DNA of 64,000 nt from JAITVB01 sp031553805 (GTDB taxonomy: Bacteria; Bacteroidota; Bacteroidia; Bacteroidales; Rikenellaceae): positions 1 to 64,000 of the forward strand of contig JAVBLC010000006.1 in NCBI GenBank assembly GCA_031553805.1, read 5' to 3'. Made by a program: the position numbers and the translations under genes. Below are positions 8,732 through 16,567 of the stretch, piece after piece. A model generated the notes under the pieces. The model saw nothing but the letters and a program-made list of their open reading frames with translations. It had not been told where the DNA came from and ran no database searches. Numbering within the stretch: the stretch's first letter is position 1; the number at the start of each line of letters is the position of its first letter.

Positions 8732-8739
8732 CAAAAGTA
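8732..8739 (-). promoter_or_regulatory. candidate purD -7 box
   Basis: On the minus strand the sequence is TACTTTTG, a full match to TAnnTTTG, about 39 bases before the purD ATG. A TTG lies 28 bases upstream, which is longer than the usual spacing. Confidence 0.4.
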
Positions 8740-8775
8740 CGAAAAATTCAGATCGGTTTTGCTCTTTCAACGTAA

Positions 8776-9801
8776 TTATATATTACTTGCCAAAAAAGGT
8801 TTGAGCAGCAGGTTGAGTTTTTCGTGCTCGACCAGAAAACCGTCGTGGCCGAACTCCGAGTCGATCAGGTGGATCTCTGCGTCCGGAATGTGGCGGAAGA
8901 GGAAGATCTGCTCCGTGACCGGGAAAATGATGTCGGTCGAGATGCCGATCACCATCGTTTTGGCTTGGATCATCGCCAGCCCGTGCTCGATCCCCCCTCG
9001 GAAACGGCCCACGTTGTGCGAGTCGAAGGTTTGTGTGAGGCGGTAATAGGAGTAGGCGTTGAACCGGCGGCAGAGTTTTTCGCCCTGGTATTGCTGGTAG
9101 GTGGCGGCGCGGAAGCCGACCAGTTTATACATGTTGTCGTTTTCCTGTTGCGTGGCGTTGTAGGCGAGCGAACCGCGGTAGCTCAGCAGGCCGAGCGAAC
9201 GCGACACGCGCATCCCCTTTTTGCCCGCTTCGGGGTCGTCGGCGCCGTAGCTGCCGTCGGCCTCGATCGCCATCCGCTGCGACTCGTTGAACGCGATCGC
9301 CCACGGCTGGCTGCGCGAGGCGGTGGCGATCAGCACCAGCCGTTCGACGAACTCGGGTTGCATAATGGCCCACTCCATCGCCTGGAAGCCGCCGATCGAG
9401 CTGCCGATGAGCGCCCGCAATTTTGTGACGCCGAGGTGTTCGGCCAACAGCATATGGGCACGCACAATGTCGCGCACGGTGATGAACGGGAAGCGGTTGT
9501 AATAAGGTTCGCCCGTGGCGGGGTCGGTGCTCAACGGCCCGGTTGAGCCGTAGTGCGAGCCGATAATGTTGGCGCAAACTGTAAAATAGCGGTTCGGGTC
9601 GAGGAATTTTCCGGGTTCGACCGTGTGGGGCCACCAGTCGGCCACATCGGAGTTGGCCGTCAGCGCATGGCACACCCACACCACGTTATCGCCCGCCGCC
9701 CGCCGCTTGCCAAAGGTGTTGTAGGCAATCGTCAGGCCGTGGAGCGTTTCGCCGTTCTCCAGGGTGAAGGGTTTTTCGGAATGAAAATATTTAACAGCCA
9801 T
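8776..9801 (-). CDS. metX: homoserine O-acetyltransferase
   Basis: This 341-residue alpha/beta-hydrolase-fold enzyme activates homoserine with an acyl group (usually acetyl-CoA) for methionine synthesis. Visible features are VWVCHALTANSDVADWW (oxyanion region), NIIGSHYGSTGP, the nucleophile elbow LIGSSIGGFQAMEW, DIIFPVTEQ with the acidic triad residue and FGHDGFL with the triad histidine. The start is the ATG at 9801; the frame continues upstream, but those residues are atypical and A+T-rich. Acetyl versus succinyl donor cannot be settled by eye. It stands between purD and the Bat operon with its own upstream region. Confidence 0.9.
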   Translation of the reverse strand: MAVKYFHSEKPFTLENGETLHGLTIAYNTFGKRRAAGDNVVWVCHALTANSDVADWWPHTVEPGKFLDPNRYFTVCANIIGSHYGSTGPLSTDPATGEPYYNRFPFITVRDIVRAHMLLAEHLGVTKLRALIGSSIGGFQAMEWAIMQPEFVERLVLIATASRSQPWAIAFNESQRMAIEADGSYGADDPEAGKKGMRVSRSLGLLSYRGSLAYNATQQENDNMYKLVGFRAATYQQYQGEKLCRRFNAYSYYRLTQTFDSHNVGRFRGGIEHGLAMIQAKTMVIGISTDIIFPVTEQIFLFRHIPDAEIHLIDSEFGHDGFLVEHEKLNLLLKPFLASNI

Positions 9802-9887
9802 AAGTTGTCGTCTGCGGTCGGCCCCTCCGTTCGTCCGGGGGCGATAATTCCCGGCGAAAGAGAAAAATCTCCCCCGCTTCGTTCCTC

Positions 9888-9895
9888 CAAAAGTA
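9888..9895 (-). promoter_or_regulatory. candidate metX -7 box
   Basis: On the minus strand the sequence is TACTTTTG (TAnnTTTG consensus), about 87 bases before the metX ATG. No convincing -33 TTG is seen. Confidence 0.35.
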
Positions 9896-9948
9896 GAAAA
9901 AGAATTGGAACTTTTCGAAAGAGGGAGGTAAAAATAGGGCGATGGGGA

Positions 9949-9976
9949 CGATCGACCACCGGTCGATCGGTTTTTT
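9949..9976 (+). terminator. 9-bp hairpin with T6 run between batB and metX
   Basis: The stem is CGATCGACC/GGTCGATCG with a 3-base loop, followed on the plus strand by TTTTTT. It lies 30-60 bases beyond the batB stop. The U run is on the strand opposite to the genes, so it either blocks antisense transcription or acts in both directions. Confidence 0.45.
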
Positions 9977-10007
9977 CTGTGCTGATAACCAGGATTATGT
10001 CGCCGCT

Positions 10008-11021
10008 CTACCGAAAAATATTGAACCGGGCCAGGATGCGGTTTTTGCGCGGGATCATGGCGAATTCGATCAACAGCAGCGCCAGCGCTCCCCACAGCAG
10101 GTAGGGAAACTGGTCGTTGAAATCGGAAAAGTTGAGCGCGGTCGCTTTTTTCTTCTCCATCTGGTCGATCTCGGCGACGATTTCTTGCAGCCCTACGCTT
10201 TGGTTCGAAGCGCGGATGTAGGCCCCTCCGGAGGTGATGGCGATCTCTTCGAGCGTTTTTTCGTCGAGTTTGCTCACCACCAGGTTGCCCTCCTCGTCGT
10301 GGAGCATCTGGCCGCCGATGCGCAGCGGGGCGCCTTCGGGGGTACCCATTCCGATCGTGTAGATGCGGATGCCCGCTTCCGTGGCGCGTTGGGCGGCAGC
10401 CATGGCGTCGTCCTCGTGGTTTTCACCGTCGGAAATGACGATCAGCGCACGGCTCCCCTCGGTGCCGGGCGAGAACGAAGCCGCCGCCAGGTCGATCGCC
10501 GCCCCGAGGGCCGTCCCCTGGTGCGACACCATGGTGGGCGAGAGGTTCTTGACGAAGTTGCGGGCCGTGGTGTAATCGGCCGTCAGAGGGAGTTGCACGT
10601 AAGCCTTTCCGGCGAAAACCACCAACCCGATGCGGTCTTTGGTCATCTGGCCCAGCAGCCGGGTGATGGCGTATTTCGCCTGCTCCAACCGGTTGGGCGA
10701 GAAATCTTCGGCCAGCATACTGTTCGACACGTCGACCGCGAGGATGATCTCGGCCGCCTGCGACGTGCTTTCGCGGAGCTTCGACCCGAACTGCGGACGC
10801 GCCAGCGCTACAACGACCAGTCCCAGGGCGACGGCCAGCAGGATGAACTTGTTGCGCACACGCCGGGGCGACGCCTCGGGCATCAGCGGTCTGAGGGTCG
10901 CCGGGTTGCCGAACCGCGCCAGGCGCCGCCGCACCCCGATCCGTACCAGCACGAAGATCGCCGCCAGCAGCGGGATTGCGGCCAGGAACAACAGGTATTC
11001 GGGAGATTCAAACCGGAACAT
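10008..11021 (-). CDS. batB: VWA-domain membrane protein BatB
   Basis: This 337-residue protein has two N-terminal membrane helices (LFLAAIPLLAAIFVLVRIG and ILLAVALGLVVVALARPQFG), a von Willebrand A domain with the MIDAS DVSNS (about residues 90-110), and a C-terminal helix (LLWGALALLLIEFAMI). This is the layout of BatB of the Bacteroides aerotolerance operon, where the VWA domain faces the periplasm. Its role is probably protein-complex assembly or envelope stress tolerance, working with MoxR. It is the last gene of the operon, starting 3 bases after batA. Confidence 0.85.
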   Translation of the reverse strand: MFRFESPEYLLFLAAIPLLAAIFVLVRIGVRRRLARFGNPATLRPLMPEASPRRVRNKFILLAVALGLVVVALARPQFGSKLRESTSQAAEIILAVDVSNSMLAEDFSPNRLEQAKYAITRLLGQMTKDRIGLVVFAGKAYVQLPLTADYTTARNFVKNLSPTMVSHQGTALGAAIDLAAASFSPGTEGSRALIVISDGENHEDDAMAAAQRATEAGIRIYTIGMGTPEGAPLRIGGQMLHDEEGNLVVSKLDEKTLEEIAITSGGAYIRASNQSVGLQEIVAEIDQMEKKKATALNFSDFNDQFPYLLWGALALLLIEFAMIPRKNRILARFNIFR

Positions 11022-11024
11022 CGC

Positions 11025-12020
11025 TTACGGAATTTGTCGCAAATAAAAGTTTTTCAGCAAGAACTCCATCAGGAGTAATAACGCTGCAGCCAGGGCAAAA
11101 ATCAAAAAGCGTTCGTGGTATAGCGTCACGTCGTCGACCTCGATCTTGCTCTTTTCAAGCTCGTTGATGCGGTCGTATATCTCTTTGAGTTTCTCTTTGT
11201 CGGTGGCCCGGAAATATTCGCCGCCAGTCATCGTGGCAATCTGGCTGAGGGTTTCTTCGTCGATCTCGACCTTGGCCATCACGAAGGTGAGGGCGCCCCA
11301 GGGGTCGATGGCGGGCGAGGGAGCGGTGCCGCGTGTGCCGACACCGATCGTGTAGACGCGGATGCCGAGCGTTTGTGCAATTTCAGCCGCCGTCAGCGGA
11401 GTGATCTGGCCCCGGTTGTTGACCCCGTCGGTGAGCAGGATCACCACCTTGCTCGCCGCCTGGCTCTCCTGCAGGCGATTGATCGCGGTGGCCAGGCCGT
11501 TGCCGATGGCGGTGCCGTCTTCGACCATGCCGCTGTGGACGTTGGCCAGCAGGCCGAGTAACGTTGCCCGGTCGGTCGTCAACGGGCATTGCGTAAAACT
11601 TTCGGCGGCAAAGACCACCAGGCCCATGCGGTCGTTGGGACGGTTGGCGATAAAGTCGCGCGACACCTCTTTGGCAGCCTCCAGACGGTCGGGAGTGAAG
11701 TCGCGCGTCCACATACTGGTCGAGATGTCAAGGGCGATCACCAGGTCGATCCCTTCGGTGGTCGAGGTCTGGTTCGATTCGCTCGTCTGCGGGCGGGCCA
11801 GCGCCACGATGATCGCCGCCACGGCCAGTCCCCGCAGGACGGCCGGCAGGTGGCGCAGCGACCGTTTCGCCCCGCGGCGCACCCCGGCCAGGCTTGCCGT
11901 GGTGGACACGCGGATCGTCGCCCCGCCCTGCCGCGTGCGGAAGACGTAATAGCCTGCCATCGGCACGAGGATGGTCAGCAGCCACAGCAGTTCGGGATGG
12001 GCGAATCGTTCGATATACAT
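11025..12020 (-). CDS. batA: VWA-domain membrane protein BatA
   Basis: This 331-residue paralogue of the next gene has N-terminal helices (LLWLLTILVPMAGYYVF and GLAVAAIIVALARPQ), a VWA domain with MIDAS ALDISTSM and DGVNNRG, and a C-terminal anchor (FLIFALAAALLLLMEFLL). BatA and BatB form a membrane complex in species where they have been studied. It starts 6 bases after batC and ends 3 bases before batB. The two Bat VWA proteins are tandem paralogues with the same topology but clearly diverged sequences. Confidence 0.86.
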   Translation of the reverse strand: MYIERFAHPELLWLLTILVPMAGYYVFRTRQGGATIRVSTTASLAGVRRGAKRSLRHLPAVLRGLAVAAIIVALARPQTSESNQTSTTEGIDLVIALDISTSMWTRDFTPDRLEAAKEVSRDFIANRPNDRMGLVVFAAESFTQCPLTTDRATLLGLLANVHSGMVEDGTAIGNGLATAINRLQESQAASKVVILLTDGVNNRGQITPLTAAEIAQTLGIRVYTIGVGTRGTAPSPAIDPWGALTFVMAKVEIDEETLSQIATMTGGEYFRATDKEKLKEIYDRINELEKSKIEVDDVTLYHERFLIFALAAALLLLMEFLLKNFYLRQIP

Positions 12021-12026
12021 AGTCGG

Positions 12027-12710
12027 TTACCAGTTTTTACCCGAACGCACGGGCGAGGCTACGCGTTGCGAGTCGACCCGTTCGCGGGTGCGGTCTTCGT
12101 TGTTCTGGATCGCGTTGAGCAGTTGTTGCGCCTCTTCGGGACTCATCCGGGGTTCGGGTTTCTGCTGCTGGTCCTGCGGTTTTTGTTCCTGGTCCTGCGG
12201 TTGCTGATCCGGTTTTTGTTGTTGGTTTTGATTTTGGTTCTGATCGTCGGGGTTTTTGTCCTTTTCGAGCAGTTTTTTGGTGTAGGCGAGGTTGAATTTC
12301 GCCTCCTGGTCGTCGGGATTGGCCCGCAGCGAGTTTTTGTAGGCTTCGAGGGCTTCTTCCAACTTCCGCTGTTTGAAAAGCGCGTTGCCCTGATTATAAA
12401 AAGCCTTTGCCTGGAGTTCGGGGTTGTCGGCCAACGCCTGGGCCAACTGGCCGAACTGTTGGGCGGCTTCGTCGTATTGCTCCTGTTTGTAGATAGCGTC
12501 CGTCAAGTTGAAGCTGGCTTCGTAGGACCACGGTGCTTTTTCAAGGGCACGCCGGTAACTGACATCGGCCGCCGGGTAATCGCCCTGCTGAAACGCCTCG
12601 TTGCCCCGGCGGATGAAGCGGCGCTCGGGCAACGCCTGGGCATCGGCCGTTTGCGCTGCGCTCAAACCTGCGAACAGGGTTAGAACGGTAAGGATTAGTC
12701 GGTTACGCAT
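12027..12710 (-). CDS. batC: TPR protein BatC
   Basis: This 227-residue exported protein has a signal peptide (MRNRLILTVLTLFAGLSAAQ) and then tetratricopeptide units (GNEAFQQGDYPAADVSYRRA and GNALFKQRKLEEALEAYKNS). A low-complexity Gln/Asp/Pro/Lys tail (about residues 160-205) precedes a short conserved end (EEAQQLLNAIQNNEDRTRE). I chose the ATG at 12710, which overlaps the upstream stop by 8 bases (ATGCGTAA) and gives a clean signal peptide. BatC presumably scaffolds the Bat complex. It precedes batA and batB, whereas in the textbook operon it follows them. Confidence 0.83.
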   Translation of the reverse strand: MRNRLILTVLTLFAGLSAAQTADAQALPERRFIRRGNEAFQQGDYPAADVSYRRALEKAPWSYEASFNLTDAIYKQEQYDEAAQQFGQLAQALADNPELQAKAFYNQGNALFKQRKLEEALEAYKNSLRANPDDQEAKFNLAYTKKLLEKDKNPDDQNQNQNQQQKPDQQPQDQEQKPQDQQQKPEPRMSPEEAQQLLNAIQNNEDRTRERVDSQRVASPVRSGKNW

Positions 12711-13689
12711 CGCCCTCCTCCTTCCTCTCCGCAGGTTCTTCTGCAACGGCGGCAGGTTTGGTTTCCTCGATGAAGTAATAGGCGTCGTGGTACGACATTT
12801 CGTTGTCCTCGGGGCTGGGGATGTACTTGGCGAACTTGACGTAATCGGCCGTCGAGAGCAGGCGCGAAAGTTGGGTGAGGATGCGTTTGTTGGTGATGCG
12901 CGCCTCCATTTCAGTACGGATCTCGTCCGAGATCATCGCCGGGGCGTCTATCCCGTAACGCTCTTCGATGTAGGTGCGCACGATGTCGGTCAGGCGGGTG
13001 TAATAGAGTTTGTGGCGGTTGTTCTGCCACAGCTTTTCGGCTTCGAGGCGTTCGAGCTCGTGGATGGCGCGCAGGTGGGCCGGCTCGGTTGGACGCAATG
13101 CTGTCCGTTCGCCCCGGCGGCGGCGCTGGCGGCTCCTGACGATGGCGTAAGCGATCGCAAAAAGCAATTGCAACATGAAAAAGCCGAAGATCAGGTACCC
13201 CCCGAACTCGGCGAATTTTACCGGTGCGCGCAACGGCGCCTTGATGTCATAAATGGTCTGCGTGAGCGTGTCGATCGGGAAGGTGGTCACCATAAACGAC
13301 AGCGAGTCGACCGAACGCAGCGTGTCGATCACGTTCTTGTCGGCATAGAGTACCGGGAAACGGCCGATCGAATAAAGCCCCTCCTCGAAAGTGGTCAGCG
13401 TCCACGTTTTGCGGATCGTTACCCGGCGGCCGTCGCGGGCGAGAGTGTCGACGGGCGACTCGCTCACGATCTCGATGTCTTTGGCGATGGTGCCTTCGTA
13501 GCCGGGAAATTCGACCACCTGCACCAGATCTTTTTCGACCTCGACCTCGATCCGGAACCGGTCGCCGATGGCCATGCTGTCCGGCACGACCCGCGCCCGC
13601 ACCACGGGCACGGACGGATTCTGGGCCTGCACCGCCGGGGCGGCGAGCAGGACGAGGGCGGTCAGGATGAGGATCAGTCGCTTGCGCAT
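12703..13689 (-). CDS. exported single-pass membrane protein of MoxR/Bat operon (DUF4381/BatD-like position)
   Basis: This 328-residue protein has a signal peptide (residues 1-22, cleavage near VQAQ), a beta-rich periplasmic part (VVRARVVPDSMAIGDRFRIE and similar), one membrane helix (FGGYLIFGFFMLQLLFAIAY, about residues 165-185), a basic RSRQRRRRGER stop-transfer and a helical cytoplasmic domain. The periplasmic part resembles the oxygen-tolerance repeats of BatD. The cytoplasmic part (YYTRLTDIVRTYIEERYG) resembles the DUF4381-type proteins found beside DUF58 genes. It may therefore serve for both, as no separate BatD gene is present. It overlaps batC by 8 bases. Confidence 0.7.
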   Translation of the reverse strand: MRKRLILILTALVLLAAPAVQAQNPSVPVVRARVVPDSMAIGDRFRIEVEVEKDLVQVVEFPGYEGTIAKDIEIVSESPVDTLARDGRRVTIRKTWTLTTFEEGLYSIGRFPVLYADKNVIDTLRSVDSLSFMVTTFPIDTLTQTIYDIKAPLRAPVKFAEFGGYLIFGFFMLQLLFAIAYAIVRSRQRRRRGERTALRPTEPAHLRAIHELERLEAEKLWQNNRHKLYYTRLTDIVRTYIEERYGIDAPAMISDEIRTEMEARITNKRILTQLSRLLSTADYVKFAKYIPSPEDNEMSYHDAYYFIEETKPAAVAEEPAERKEEGDA

Positions 13690-13693
13690 CGTT

Positions 13694-14584
13694 CTATCGT
13701 TTCGAAAAAAGTTTCAGCAATGCTTTTACATAGTCGTCGCCGGTGGATACCATCACGTTGTCGACACGGCTGCGGTTGAGGGTTTTGTCGATCAACCGGT
13801 TCGACGAGTTCCACCACGCAGCCCACGCCTGGCGGGTGCGCGACGACGAGGTGTCGGTCCACACCTTGCGGCCCGTTTCACCGTCCAGCAGTTCGACGAT
13901 GCCCACATCGGGCAGTTCTTCCTCACGCGGGTCGTAGATGCGGATGCCCACCAGGTCGTGCTTGCGCGAGGCGATTTTCAGGGCGTCTTCGAAGTGAGCT
14001 TTCTGATCGTCAACGTCTAAAAAATCCGAAAGGATGAACGACGTGCAGTGCTTTTTGCTCACATTGGTCAGGAAGCGCAGGGCCCCGCCCAGGTCGGTGC
14101 CGCTGTTTTCGGGCTGGAATTCCAGCAGTTGGCGGATGATCGCCAGGATATGTTGCCGCCCTTTTTTCGGCGGGATGAATTTTTCGATCTTGTCGCTGAA
14201 AAAGATGCAACCGATCTTGTCGTTGTTCTGCGACGCCGAAAAGGCCAGCACGGCGGCGATCTCGGTGATCACTTCCTGCTTGAGCCGGTCGGTGGTGCCG
14301 AAAAAGCGCGAACCGCTGACGTCGATCAGCAGCATCAGGGTCAGTTCGCGTTCCTCTTCGTAGATCTTGATGTAGGGGGTGCGGTTGCGGGCGGTGACGT
14401 TCCAGTCGATGTCGCGCACGTCGTCGCCGATGCGGTATTCGCGCACCTCGCTGAAGGCCATCCCGCGACCCTTGAACGCGCTGTGGTACTTCCCGGCGAA
14501 GATCTCCTTGCTCAACCCGCGGGTCTTGATCTCGATCTTCCGGACGCGCTTCAGTATGTCCGCACTATCTGTCATTTTCGTCAC
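13694..14584 (-). CDS. DUF58 domain protein
   Basis: This 296-residue soluble protein contains the DUF58 core (GRGMAFSEVREYRIGDDVRDIDW in the family pattern, about residues 38-60) and a VWA-like fold with a degenerate MIDAS DVSGSRFFG. DUF58 proteins are regular partners of MoxR AAA+ ATPases and of Bat VWA proteins, and probably link the ATPase to the membrane complex. It starts inside the stop of the DUF4252 gene (ATGA overlap) and ends 4 bases before the next gene, so it is in the middle of one mRNA. Confidence 0.87.
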   Translation of the reverse strand: MTKMTDSADILKRVRKIEIKTRGLSKEIFAGKYHSAFKGRGMAFSEVREYRIGDDVRDIDWNVTARNRTPYIKIYEEERELTLMLLIDVSGSRFFGTTDRLKQEVITEIAAVLAFSASQNNDKIGCIFFSDKIEKFIPPKKGRQHILAIIRQLLEFQPENSGTDLGGALRFLTNVSKKHCTSFILSDFLDVDDQKAHFEDALKIASRKHDLVGIRIYDPREEELPDVGIVELLDGETGRKVWTDTSSSRTRQAWAAWWNSSNRLIDKTLNRSRVDNVMVSTGDDYVKALLKLFSKR

Positions 14585-15060
14585 TTCTTTTTTCCCAATT
14601 CCTGCACGAATTTTTCGCTTTTCGAGAATTCGCCGCCCATCAGCATCACGAACAGCGCCCCGTCGGCCCCAGTGCCGTAGATGATTATGTCTTTGACCTT
14701 ATTGCCGGCGATCGAGTGGCCATAAGCCTTGACCGTGCTGCCGTCCTCCGACCTTTCGGCCAACAGGGTACAACCCGCTACCACTGTCCGGAAATCGCGT
14801 TCGAGAACTGCCGCCATTCCTGCCGCCAATTTGGATGGCTCTTTAACGGCCAGCACCTTAACTGAAACCAGTCCTTCTGGTATGTCATTGTTTGCCAACC
14901 GGGCCGTGGCCAACATCAGTTTGCCTACGCTTTTCGACTCGATGCCCGCCTTTTTCGAATAGACGCTGTAGAGATCGTCGAACGTCTTGACCTGGGCTCC
15001 GGCGGCCAGCGGCAACAGTAGCAGCAAGGCCGCCGCCAGTATGCGGATCGCGCGTCCCAT
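14581..15060 (-). CDS. exported DUF4252-like protein
   Basis: This 159-residue protein has a signal peptide (MGRAIRILAAALLLLLPLAA, cleavage near AGAQ) and a DUF4252-type domain (FDDLYSVYSKKAGIESKSVG at the front, KDIIIYGTGADGALFVMLMG near the end). DUF4252 proteins are secreted Bacteroidetes proteins of unknown role. Its stop overlaps the DUF58 start by 4 bases and its own start lies 3 bases after moxR, so it is an integral part of this operon. I do not know it as a standard member, which makes a link to the Bat complex worth testing. Confidence 0.7.
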   Translation of the reverse strand: MGRAIRILAAALLLLLPLAAGAQVKTFDDLYSVYSKKAGIESKSVGKLMLATARLANNDIPEGLVSVKVLAVKEPSKLAAGMAAVLERDFRTVVAGCTLLAERSEDGSTVKAYGHSIAGNKVKDIIIYGTGADGALFVMLMGGEFSKSEKFVQELGKKK

Positions 15061-15063
15061 CCT

Positions 15064-16062
15064 TTAAGGTACTTCGACCGTGTTGAGGATCTCGGTGATG
15101 ATCTCTTCCGAGGTGACGTTTTCCGCCTCGGCCTCGTAGGTGAGCCCGATGCGGTGGCGCAGCACGTCGTGGCAGATGGCCCGCACGTCTTCGGGGATCA
15201 CATAGCCGCGCCGCTTGATGAAGGCGTAGCTCTTGGCCGCCTTGGCCAGCGAAATGCTGGCGCGGGGCGAACCGCCGTAGCTGATCATGTCTTTCAGTTT
15301 CGACAGGTCGTATTCTTCGGGTTCGCGCGTGGCGAAAACGATGTTCAGGATATAGCGTTCGATCTTTTCGTCCATATAGACCTCTTCGACCACGTTGCGG
15401 GCTTTGACGATCGATTCGGGCGAAACGACTTTGTTCGCTTTCGGGAATTGGTTGCCGAGCATATTCATGCGGATGATGGCGCGTTCCTCCTCCTTTTTCG
15501 GGTAGGTGATCTTCGCCTTGAGCATAAAACGGTCGACCTGGGCTTCGGGCAAGGGGTAGGTCCCTTCCTGTTCCAGCGGGTTCTGCGTGGCCAGCACCAG
15601 GAATGGCTGGGGCAGGGGATAAGTCGTGTCGCCGAGGGTCACCTGGCGCTCCTGCATCGCTTCCAAGAGCGCACTTTGCACTTTGGCCGGCGAGCGGTTG
15701 ATTTCATCGGCCAGCACGAAGTTGGCGAAGATCGGTCCCTTTTTGACCGAGAACTCTTCGGTCTTCTGGCTGTAGATCAGCGTACCCAGCAGGTCGGCGG
15801 GCAGCAGGTCGGGGGTGAACTGGATGCGGCTGAAACGGGCGTCGACGGCTTGGGCCAGTGTGGTGATGGCCAGGGTCTTTGCCAACCCCGGAACTCCTTC
15901 CAGCAGGATGTGGCCGTTGGACAACAGGCCGATCAGCAGGCTGTCGACCAGGTGTTTCTGGCCCACGATCACCTTGCCCATCTCCATCGAAAGCAGGTCG
16001 ACGAAAGCGCTCTCGCGCTCGATCCGCTCGTTCAATTCTTTGATATTCACCGCTTCGCTCAT
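15064..16062 (-). CDS. MoxR-family AAA+ ATPase
   Basis: This 332-residue ATPase has Walker A GVPGLAKT, Walker B VLADEINR, the sensor region LATQNPLEQEGTYPLPEAQVD and the arginine-bearing segment DRFMLKAKITYP. The MoxR family acts as chaperone-like ATPases that insert cofactors or mature VWA-protein complexes. As first gene of a seven-gene operon with DUF58 and three Bat-type proteins, it is expected to drive that complex. A good promoter lies 60-90 bases upstream. Confidence 0.93.
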   Translation of the reverse strand: MSEAVNIKELNERIERESAFVDLLSMEMGKVIVGQKHLVDSLLIGLLSNGHILLEGVPGLAKTLAITTLAQAVDARFSRIQFTPDLLPADLLGTLIYSQKTEEFSVKKGPIFANFVLADEINRSPAKVQSALLEAMQERQVTLGDTTYPLPQPFLVLATQNPLEQEGTYPLPEAQVDRFMLKAKITYPKKEEERAIIRMNMLGNQFPKANKVVSPESIVKARNVVEEVYMDEKIERYILNIVFATREPEEYDLSKLKDMISYGGSPRASISLAKAAKSYAFIKRRGYVIPEDVRAICHDVLRHRIGLTYEAEAENVTSEEIITEILNTVEVP

Positions 16063-16121
16063 AGGATTGAGTGTTTAAGTATGTACGTATGTTTACTATG
16101 TTATCGTTAACGGAATTCCCA

Positions 16122-16152
16122 CAAAAATATTGCAAAATACGGAAAAAATCAA
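16122..16152 (-). promoter_or_regulatory. moxR operon promoter
   Basis: Minus strand: TTG (16152-16150), 20 bases, then TATTTTTG (16129-16122), a good fit to the Bacteroidetes -33/-7 pattern. The start of transcription would be near 16115, giving a leader of about 53 bases. Confidence 0.55.
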
Positions 16153-16165
16153 TTCGGCCCGCAAC

Positions 16166-16199
16166 TTGTTCCTCATCCCTGAAAAAATCCCTACTTTTG
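16166..16199 (+). promoter_or_regulatory. promoter of the SUI1-family gene
   Basis: TTG at 16166-16168, a 23-base spacer and TACTTTTG at 16192-16199 match the Bacteroidetes pattern. The leader would be about 14 bases. It is back to back with the moxR promoter, with only 13 bases between the two TTG boxes. Confidence 0.5.
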
Positions 16200-16219
16200 T
16201 GGCTCAACACAAGGACACT

Positions 16220-16567
16220 ATGGCCGATAACGACTGGAAAAGCCGATTGGGCGTCGTCTACTCGACAAACGCCGATTTCAAATATGAGAACGAACGGGCG
16301 TCGTCGCAAAAGACGCTGCCCGTACAACAGCAGAACCTAAAGGTATGGCTCGACCGCAAGCACCGCGGAGGAAAGACCGTGACGCTGATTACCGGTTTTG
16401 CCGGGAGCGACGACGACTTGAAAGAACTGGCGCGCGAACTCAAATCGAAATGCGGCGTGGGCGGCGCGGCCAAGGACGGAGAAATCCTGATCCAGGGCGA
16501 TTTCCGCGACCGCGTGCTCGACCTGCTGCTCAAAGCGGGCTACAAAGCTAAAAAGGCCGGAGGATGA
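16220..16567 (+). CDS. SUI1/YciH-family translation factor
   Basis: This 115-residue protein has the eIF1/SUI1 fold signature: LDRKHRGGKTVTLITGFAG, then LARELKSKCGVGGAAKDGEI and IQGDFRDRVLDLLLKAGYK. Bacterial members (YciH) act on the ribosome and influence start-codon selection. The ATG at 16220 (MADNDWKSRLGVVYSTN) is the conserved family start; an upstream in-frame ATG lies before the promoter. The stop overlaps the start of the following outer-membrane protein gene (ATGA), so translation of that gene is probably coupled. Confidence 0.9.
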   Translation: MADNDWKSRLGVVYSTNADFKYENERASSQKTLPVQQQNLKVWLDRKHRGGKTVTLITGFAGSDDDLKELARELKSKCGVGGAAKDGEILIQGDFRDRVLDLLLKAGYKAKKAGG

